NCBI RefSeq assembly: GCF_037325665.1
Contig: NC_090246.1
Span: forward strand, 58,562,004-58,626,003
From: Littorina saxatilis
Lineage: Eukaryota > Mollusca > Gastropoda > Littorinimorpha > Littorinidae
Direction of reading: 5' to 3'
Length of the DNA stretch: 64,000 bases
Shown: positions 1-9,900 of the stretch, piece after piece
Layout of the letters: each line of letters starts with the position of its first letter
Position numbering within the stretch: the stretch's first letter is position 1
Notes under the pieces: generated by a model
Seen by the model: only the letters and a program-made list of their open reading frames with translations
The model's database searches: none
Told to the model about the DNA's origin: nothing
Translations under genes and position numbers: made by a program

Positions 1-498
1 CAGTTTAAAACTCTTTCCAGATGGGTTCCAAGATAACTCGCTCGGAACGCGATTATGTCACTCAGTAGCACATTTTTTCTTCGGTCAGCTGTAAATTAAT
101 GTCTCTTCCACCATCCTACTAAGTTTCAAATTAACAACACACAAGTACACAGACACGGTGAGAGGTGCAGATACAAAACTGCATGTGGCACTCCCATCCA
201 AAATGAGTTAACCAGCATAAATTTTGTCTGCTTACACCTGACTTGGCATACCTGCGTCCATATACCTCAAGAAGAGTGAAGATAACAGGTTTGTTTGGAG
301 GTGGGAATAATCAGGTCCTCACACTTCTGGATGGTTTGAAAACCAAGAATGTTTGTAACCAGAGATCTAATCTAAGTTTGGCAGACAGACAGACAGACAA
401 ACAGACAGAGTGAAACCTCTACACCACTGTATATACGACGGTGTAGTTAATGCAGGAATTCCTAGTTTCCTAATTGGGCCTTTTAATCCAAATAACAT

Positions 499-838
499 GT
501 AAGTAACGCTGATGGGGTCTATGTCAACCAAAAGAGTGGGATTCCCTGTAGGTGGAGTTCCTGTAGGGTAATTCCCTGTATACAGGGAATCCCACAGGTT
601 AGAGTTTTTCAATAACACTTGCAATCCATACTCGAATTTCTAAGAATTATCACTAAAGATCGAAAACCATCAAATTCTACCGATGTCGCTAAGCATCATG
701 TGATTTTCAGCAATATCAGCGAAACACTACTGGAACTAGACCCTGTGGGATTCCCTGTATACAGGAAATCCCTCTACAGGAACTCCACCTACATGGAATC
801 CCACTCTTTTGGTCGACATAGACCCCATCAGCGTAAGT
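499..838. mobile_element. MITE with about 100-bp inverted arms
   Basis: Left arm 501-599 and right arm 741-836 are near-perfect inverted copies (core GCTGATGGGGTCTATGTC and CCAAAAGAGTGGGATTCC). The loop of about 140 bases has no recognised gene. The right arm stops about 13 bases from the IVD exon 10 donor. Confidence 0.8.
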
Positions 839-856
839 AACAGCACATGCACTCAC

Positions 857-961
857 GTTAGGCAGGATCTGGCCGTCGTCTAAGGCACGGGCCACGTTGT
901 AGGTGTAAGATCGACTGACGTTGAGTTGAGTGTACATGTCAGCCATCTTGGACTGTATCAT
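857..961 (-). CDS. IVD: IVD exon 10
   Basis: Thirty-five whole codons, [20 protein letters not shown] to DGQILPN, matching human [20 protein letters not shown]. Acceptor CTGCAG, donor GTGAGT at 851-856. An inverted-repeat MITE ends about 13 bases beyond the donor. No further IVD exon is visible to its left. Confidence 0.95.
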
Positions 962-3900
962 CTGCAGAAAAATCATACCCATGCACGCTCAGGTTAGAGG
1001 CTTCAATACGTTTATGACAATACCGTGGTACCTGCAATGTGAGGTCCCTCTGATGAGAGGCAGTACAGCACCCACGTAAGGACATTCTCTTGTCCCATTT
1101 TCTATTATTTTGACCAAAATATACCTGTCATGCAAGTCCACCCTTTTGTTTGTTTGTTTGTTCGTTCATGCTGGGTATTTTCGTGTTTCTATAACCCACC
1201 GAACTCTGACATGGATTACAGGATCTTTTTCGTGCGCACTTGGTCTTGTGCTTGCGTGTACACACGGGGGTGTTCGGACACCGAGGAGAGTCTGCACACA
1301 AAGTTGACTCTGAGAAATAAATCTCTCGCCGAACGTGGGGACGAACTCACGCTGACAACGGCCAACTGGATACAAATCCAGCGCGCTACCGACTGAGCTA
1401 CATCCCCGCCCGAAAGTCCACCCTGAAATGTAGGGACACATTTGGTTGGTCCCCAGAGTATCATTTCATCGCAAGGACTACTGTTAAATGAATGTAACTT
1501 TTAATTTTCTCCTATGTTTCTCTTTTCTTGAATCAGAATGGTTATCATGAAACAAGTAAATAATTTTAAAAAGGAGAGGGGAAGGAATTTCTTGTGGATG
1601 ATTTAAACCAAAAGTAAGCTGAAAGAAAGAAGTACTGAACATACCTGAAAATGGCCAATTTTGGTTCCAAAAGCTTCTCGAACATGTGCGTACTCAAAGG
1701 CCAGGTCACAACATGCCTGCATGATTCTGAAATAAAGGGTAATGCAGATTTCATGAGTGCATGAACCTGTGTGAAGGACCTAGAAATTACAAGAAAATTA
1801 TGAGAAAAAAAAGGCCTCAGAAAATGAATGCTAAAATAAATCCCTAATAAAACTTTATCAATAGATTGTGCAAGCTAGCAAGCATGACATTTGTTTCCAT
1901 ATAAAGCATGCATGTGCAAGCTTCTACTGTTTCATACAAGAAGTACCATAAGTCACACTCACAGTAGTTTTATTTACATATAAGTTATAACATGTACAAC
2001 GAACAGCTCAAAAGCTCTTCTTACAAATAGTCATCTGTAACTGTTATATGATTCAGTCTTTTTCACATAAGTTTGTCAGATTGACCACGGACATTTACCA
2101 TCAAACATATGCCAAATTCTAGATTTTTTTTTAATACTGGAAATACACATGCTCTGCTGAAATGTTTACATAAATTTATACAAGACAAGCAGAAAGCAAT
2201 ATACAACATTGTTCAACATATATCAGCAAAAAGTAAGATTTTTAAGCACATGCAGAACAAAGTAAGATTTTTAAGCACATGCAGAACATAAATGGATTTT
2301 AGTTAAAGGCATATGTACGCGCTCCCGTGTTTACAAAGTGTAGTTTGCCCATAATCGATGTCAAACGCACCATAAGACCATGTAATGACGATATGTCGCC
2401 ATGCGCGGACCATATACATGCATTACAGCTTGTTTTAGAGTCTCAAAAACTTTGGATGTAAACAAAGACGCGGAGTTATTTCCCTTGCGTCAACGCTACC
2501 TCTGTTGGCAAATCTATAAATAGGACGATCCAGATCAAAATGAAAATTAACATATCTCAACATTGAAGGGGTCCTAGACCACAATATTTTGCAGGGAACT
2601 TAATTTAGCATGTCTCCAGCTGTTGGTAAAGCAATTAGCGTGTATAGTCATCGAGTACATATGGCTTTAAGCAACTGGTTGAAGAACTTTGCATGATATA
2701 GTTACCAAAGATGCCAAAGCACTGTTATTGCATGTGCTCTGAGACCAGAAAGAATTCAAAATAATGTGTGCAAGTACTTCTTTCTTAGGTATTCTCTTAA
2801 ACCCCTCCCCTTACACACATGCTAGAACAGTCACTTGAACCAATCAAGCTTTAAGACAGAGCTTGCAGAGTCAACATACAGGGGTAGGTGTAGGCAGGGC
2901 AAAAAGAGGCAAGGATCAGAGTGTGAAAGGCTAATTAAGCTGGTCTACTTTTGCTTTTTTTTTTAATCTAAATCTTCACTGAAGTGTGAGAGACAGCATT
3001 AGGAACAAATTGTCTTTTCTAGTCACTAGTGCAAGTAACAATACAATAAAGCAAAAGCATTATTCATGCATGAGGTAACAATCATAAAGCATGTTCATTA
3101 CAACATATATCATTCATGTAATTTATCTTTATTTTTTTCATGCATATACTGAACATGCAAGTGCAGACATTCTATGCATATTGAATTTAACAACATATAT
3201 ATTGGGAGTAATTTAGCTCAAACCAAGGGTCATACTATTTGTTTGACTTGAAACATCCTAATAACAAAAGGGAATATATTTCGTCCCATCCCCACCAATT
3301 TACAGGCACATCCTGAGATGCATTACCTCTCCCTATTTATCATTTATCAATAATTAGTCCTATCTCCATTCAGAGTTGTACATGAGGCCAAACAGGGATT
3401 TCCTTGTGGGTGGGATTCTGTCTCTGCCTCTTCAAACAAACATTTCTGCAGTCATTCTTATCTGCTTCAAACAAGCATTACACAGTGAAATGGACCCCTT
3501 TCAAGACCATCCTGATTAACCCCTTCACTGCCCACCCCGTATGTAATACGTGGTCATTTTCAGTTTGTCGTACGCCCATAATCATACGTGGGATTTGTGT
3601 CAACAACATTTCAGGACATTTCTGAAAACTAAATGGGAGGTAACCACTGTCCAACAACTTGTAGGGGTTCTAAACACAGTTCTTTCCCATAGACCGTTCG
3701 GATAAGTTGCTAAAGTTGCTACCACGTGTTGAAAATGCTGTTATACTGTGGCAGTGAAGGGGTTAAGACATCCCCTTTTAAAACCATAATGTTTTCACCC
3801 ATTTTCTGTTCATAAACTATGTAAATTTACCCCCACTTTAAGGCTGATTCCTCCATTTAAGACCTAACTTTTCTAAGAATTATGAATGTCTTAAAGGGGG

Positions 3901-6900
3901 GTTCCAATGCATTCAGCAACTATAAGCAGGCAAGCAGAAAGCAGGTTACGACTGCCTGTAGCAATGCAGCTTTAAATATGCTGCATCTATAATCCAAAAC
4001 ATGCAGTCTTCATAATGATGTAAATGTTCCCACAGTCACTTACCCAACAGGTCCCCCAGCTAGAACCAGTCGCTCAATATCAAGGCCGCTAAACATGACA
4101 TACACTCCCTTGTTCTTTTCACCCAGCATTTGTGTGGCTGGCGTTGTAACCAGGAAAGATCGAGCGTGTGTGAAGGGGAAAAAAGGAAAAAGAGAAAGGT
4201 ACACAAATTTACAAAAAGGGTTGTATTTTGAAGACACAAGTAAACAAATCATGTTGACTGGGAAATGGCTCGAAATCTGTTCAGAGAAATGCATTAGAGT
4301 GGAATCTCCCCCTTAAATGACCCCCTAAGGCACACACACAAAAAAAAGTCTGTTTACGGTAACATAGGCAAAACAAGAGGCGAAGCCTTCAAGGCTCCCG
4401 TCAGAAATCGACAAACAGTAACACAAACTCAATCACTCCGTCACACATACACACACACAGTAAGCATAGACACGGTGCAAGAGTGGGAGACGCTAGATCT
4501 AGATCTGTCTGTCTGTAGCCTACTTACAGGGACACGACTGCCACTGAGATCGACACTGAGATCGACACTGCCCTTTCGACAGCGCTTCCTCGCGCAGACA
4601 CTGAAAACACGCTGTGCAGATCAACCTGTAGGAAATCTCTATTTTTTCTGGAGCCGCTACGAAACCGAACAATGTGAAATCGTCTTCCCCGAATCGGCGA
4701 ACTGCAGCTGGGTGAGAACTGTAAAACAATCCTTCACGCGATCTGACCTAACCTTGACCCCTGACCTGGTCTACATACCACACACAACACAAACCAGTCA
4801 CCTGTTTTTACCCCCCCCCCCCCCCCCTAAAACCCACCACCACCCGTTTTCTTTGGATACACACTTTATCTACATATGTGCCGACGAAATGTTGATCATT
4901 GCTTCAATACTTTGAAGCTGTTGCTTGGATAATAACCTGGTAAAATTAGTATTTCGGTGTTCAGTCAAATGTTAAAGTTTCTATCACACACGCACGCACA
5001 GACAGACAAAAGTTAGCATCGCATAGGCTACACTTACGTGAGCCAAAAAATAGGGTCGGTAGGTCGGGATTTTTTGTTAATTTAAAAAAAAACAAATTCT
5101 CCTAAAAAACATATTTTTAAGTTATTTTGCCAAAAATCAAAGACTCCCCCCCCCCCCCCCCCCTTCAATGCCAAAAAGAAAATGTAGGGTCGCGCGAAAA
5201 AATAAGGTCGGTCGGGATACCGTAAACAGACTATTTTTTGTGTGTGGCCTAAATCAAGTCTTCAATGGTTAAGAAAAATCATTTCGACTATCTTTCATCT
5301 ATAATTTGTCAAACAGTTCTCGTGGGTAAACAAAATAATGCTGCAAATGCGTTTACTCTTTCGAGAGCTTTCAGAGCCATTTCCGAAGAATTCTGAATAA
5401 CACGTTGTTAGTCAGCTCCCTGACTTCATGCAATGTAGTCAGCCTTATACCCTGACAGAAAAAAATAATGATAGAAAAAACTAGCTCAATGAACCGTACG
5501 TGTCACAAGCGCTTCTCAAATTTCTGAATAATTTGGGAAATTAAAAAAAAAAATCTAATATTACATTTGTCAATAATTATTTTAACACAGAATGAAATGC
5601 CGAAATCGCAGCAGTATCCAAAACAATAGAAACTGAGAAGCAGCTTGCCTACAGATGATTTTTGAGGATGGAATGAGCTCTTAGAAACGACTTGAGAACA
5701 AAATTTCTTCAACTGCCTTTTTGTTCATTTTCATTGGGGTTTTTCAGCAACAGATGATAACAACTGCATATGAAATATGTACTTCATTATAAACTGATGG
5801 CTAGGAACGAGGCACAGAGCATCATTCCATCCTTAAAGACAGACAGTTGGTTACCAAGACCATGCAAAGCTGATTTTTCACGGAGGACAAAGTTTAGGTA
5901 TGAATGAATCTTCTAAGCAGTCTCACCCAATGGGCCCCGCTCCACCCAAGCACCTCTCTAAGTCAAGTCCTGACATCAGCACATATACCCCCTTGTTTTT
6001 CTGTCCAAGCATGTTTTCCACTGTTAACATTCAAAACACACAACATGCATTTATGCCTTCACTGGAATACTTATCGTCAGTCTGGCAGCAAAATCATCAG
6101 TTAATTAATGTTGTTTCAATCAAGGAAATAGCTACTTCATTGCTCAAGTCCCAATGCCTTCAGTGTCACGTACATATTTGTATGCAGCGGCAATACCAAG
6201 CCAAATTCTGATCATCAAACGGTTTTCCCCCCTCTAAAATGCAAATTATAAAACCCACCATAGCTTGAATCGTCTTTTCTTTAATGCAGAGGACACAAAC
6301 TACACACTACAGCTAGCAAGATGTATGTCTGCACTCTATTTGAGCAGTAAAGCTTTGGTGCTATTGTAAACATGAAAATCCTCTGAGAGGACAACTCTCA
6401 ACAAAGAACACTTTTGGCAGTTTACAGACTTACTAATTATTAAACACAATAGGAACACTACCTGTGAGCAACATTTTTTGAAGGTGTGTCAAAAATTCAG
6501 CAAAGCTTCTATACTATTTAAGCCAAGCAATTGAGGTTAGGCAGCTTTGATGAACAGTAAAATTTTGCAATCTATTAGAGCTCATTCCAAGTCAAAATCA
6601 AAGCGTTTATGATGAGGAAACCTACAACAATAGATTCATTTGACTGGTGTATCAGTGTCACAAACCTGATGCTTTTGATAAACCAATCAAAGCAATGTTG
6701 TTAAGACATCGGGGTCAGACATGTCTTTCTCACCCAACAATTCCTCCCGCTACAAAGACTCGTTCAATGTCTAGCCCACTCATAAGAACATATACTCCTT
6801 TATTTTCCTCCCCCAACATATTCTCAGCTGTAGAAAAGAAACAAAGGACATCTGACAAACAGCATGTTTCAGCTCATAAAAATAGGTAAAACATCAAAGA

Positions 6901-9900
6901 TTTCATATAATACACACATACATGAATTAAGTCAACTACATAACGCTATATCCAGTACCAGTTTCTAACAAAATGTAGGGAAGCATCCTGTAACCAAAGG
7001 TTTAAATAAATTAAACATCGCTTCATCTTCAATACTCATTAAATCAGAACTCTACCTTGTGTTTTCCTACAAAGCATTAACTCATCAGGAGCAGCGTCTT
7101 AACCAAGAGTTGCCCGTCATGTAAGAGGTGACATGAATGCATTAACCCCAGGTCAGATACCTAAAGAGTCCAGTGGAACTCCTCTTCAGGTATATTGTCC
7201 TAGGATCAAAGCAGTCAAGCGACCAGCAACACAACTTGCAGCTCTTGATCAAATGTACACGCCTTCTCTTCCTCTCTGTGCACCTACACAGATCTGTCCA
7301 GGCTTTTGGTAGATGGGAGCATTCTTGAATGTTGGTAATTGTGTTCAAGTTGAAGGATGCTCTTATCAGATGTAAAATCCCTGTATAGATTTGCAGTGGT
7401 GTGGCTTAAACAAGAAGGATGGTTGCTTTAAGACGCCGATTAAGTCAGTTCAGTGGTGGAAAATCTGTTTACCTGGGACTTTGCAGTCTTCGAAGATGAG
7501 CTCTGATGTATTGGACCCGCGCATTCCAAGCTTATCCAGCTTGAGTCCTGGACGGAAGCCTTCCATACCCTGCAAGTATAATTCATCACCGTGACACACA
7601 ACGGTATTATCAAAACAGTTACACAAACAGACACAGACTTGGAAAAGTGTCTTTGGTACAGGCTCTCATTTTTTACCTGTGCATTGTCATCACTCACTTA
7701 CTCACCACAGACGCACACACACACAGGCAGAAGCACTCGCACAAATGCACACTTACAATGGCGTGCATATGCTTGAGGTGTCTTTTTCACAGACACATAA
7801 ATTAAGTAGGCATGAATGCACACAGGTGTGCGACACCTTGGTCTACACAAACACACACCTCTACAGGTTTGAAAGTAAAACTTTACCTTTTCAATGAGGA
7901 AAGCTGTGATGCCATGTTGCGGCTTGTCTGTGCTGAAGTCAGTTTTAGCATACACCACCAGCACATCAGCATCTGGTCCATTTGTGATCCAGAACTTGCT
8001 GCCATTTAACAAGTAGTAGTCACCTGTGTACCAAACAACATTTAGTGTTAAATACTATCTAATACTCCCTTTTTTTTTTTACACAGTCACCAGCAGTGAT
8101 GAAAATATTTACATATATATAGATGCACATTAATCTTATCAGCATTAAACTTGCAGCACTGTATGTCACAATATCAACAAATGTTCAAACAATGCATGCA
8201 CTAGTTGCAAACATTGTTTTAAAATTGGTTACTTTGATTTTGGCGTTGTTTTTTCACCCGCTCTATTTAGAAATTATACAACACATACTCAACATAAACG
8301 ACTATTCTTAAAAATACAAAAACAACAACAAAAATCATACAAAATAACTTGTAGTTTACAAAACGCGTTGAATTCCTTACCTTTCTTCTCTGCTTTGAGC
8401 CTCATTGACACAACATCAGACCCACTGTTGGCTTCACTCATGGCAAGAGCTCCCACTGTCTCACCCTTTATCAACTGTGAGAAAACAAAATGCAGTAATA
8501 ATGCAGTCAGTTCAAAAGAATAATATTTGAGAACAAATGTCTCAAAAGATCATGCACTTCAGCTTTGACCAACAAGGACATATCAATTCAAGTGCCCAGG
8601 GACGGTTTGGTTTATTGAAACTCTGTACAAGTGTAAAGTGAAACCCCCTTTTTTCCACATCCACAAATCTGAAAAAATCCAAGTCTAAAAAAGGAGGGAG
8701 TCAGGTAATGGAGGTAAATTTACAGAGGTTATGAACAGAAAATCGAAAAAAAAATAGGGTCTTAAAAAAGGGAGGGAGTCTTAAATTGGGGAGGGGGGGG
8801 TGGGGTCTTAAAAGGGGGGTTCCTCTGTACAAGAATTAAGTAATTGCACAGTATCAATCTCCAACACCTCCTCTTCCTTTCAAAATGCTCAATCAATTGA
8901 TCGCACAGTTGTATACGAAATATAACTATCTTTTCTGTGCACCAGAGAAGAATGTCTGTATACTTATGAGTATTACCTTGGGCAGGTATTTTTCTTTCTG
9001 CACTTTGGAACCATTTCGTACAATCTGATTGACACACAGGTTGGAGTGGGAACCGTAGCTGAGAGCAATAGCTGCTGATGCACGCGACATCTCTTCCATG
9101 ATCAACAGGTGGTCCATGTATTTAAGCTCTGACCCGCCATATTCACCTGTAAGTTGAAACGCACAATGAATAAATGATGATGCTGTATGAACAGCTGAAC
9201 AGAAGGAATGTTTAAACGTGATAAAGACAAAGAAATCTTGAGGAAAAAGAATCAGCACAGATTTGAAGCAAACATGAGCACAACAGAATGTCCTGGGAAG
9301 CTATCTTTTGTTGTGATGTCATAAGTTAAAATGTGATATTGCTTTTTTGCTGGTTGTGAAAACAACTGATGTAAAATTATTCAAGATTAAAAAATATGCG
9401 CATTCTTCTTGTTGAAGCAAAGAAGAAATGACAAAACCCATACATATGTAACTTAATGAAAATTAACTGGTTTCTTCTTCTTCTTTCCGATCGCCTGTCA
9501 CACTCAGAGTTTAGCTCTCGAGATGAAGCTGGTCGTCTTTTGCAGAGCTTCAACAGGTCCGTACAGCTTCTCTTGGAGGGGCGTTGGCCTGGGCCAAGTG
9601 TCTGTCCTCAGGCTCCAGAGGCTTCTAAGCTCCTTCTTCTTCTTGTCGATCACTCAGATGGAAACGCCGGTTCTCCGCACAAATGTTGCCGTGCGCTGTA
9701 GGTTGTCCAGACTGCCATAGAGCTTCCCTTGCACCGTGGTCGCCTCCGCCAGAGGCTTCTGCAATCCTGTAGAATGTGGGCCATGTCTTGCTCTGCCTCT
9801 CCATGGGCACATGGGGACGGCATGGCACACAGATAACTGGTTGGATTTGGTTTGTTTGTATGCTTGTTTGTTCTTTTTTTCTCTCATTTAACTAAACTGA

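Noticed and set aside
1330-1412. tRNA gene on the minus strand
   Set aside because: A and B boxes are present but the acceptor stem does not close, and the sequence continues into a SINE body with tail and target duplication. The same holds at 51630-51715 and 47795-47870.
4475-4915. 146-codon frame in IVD intron 8
   Set aside because: It spans the interspersed repeat at 4372-5045 and a poly-C run; a chance frame.
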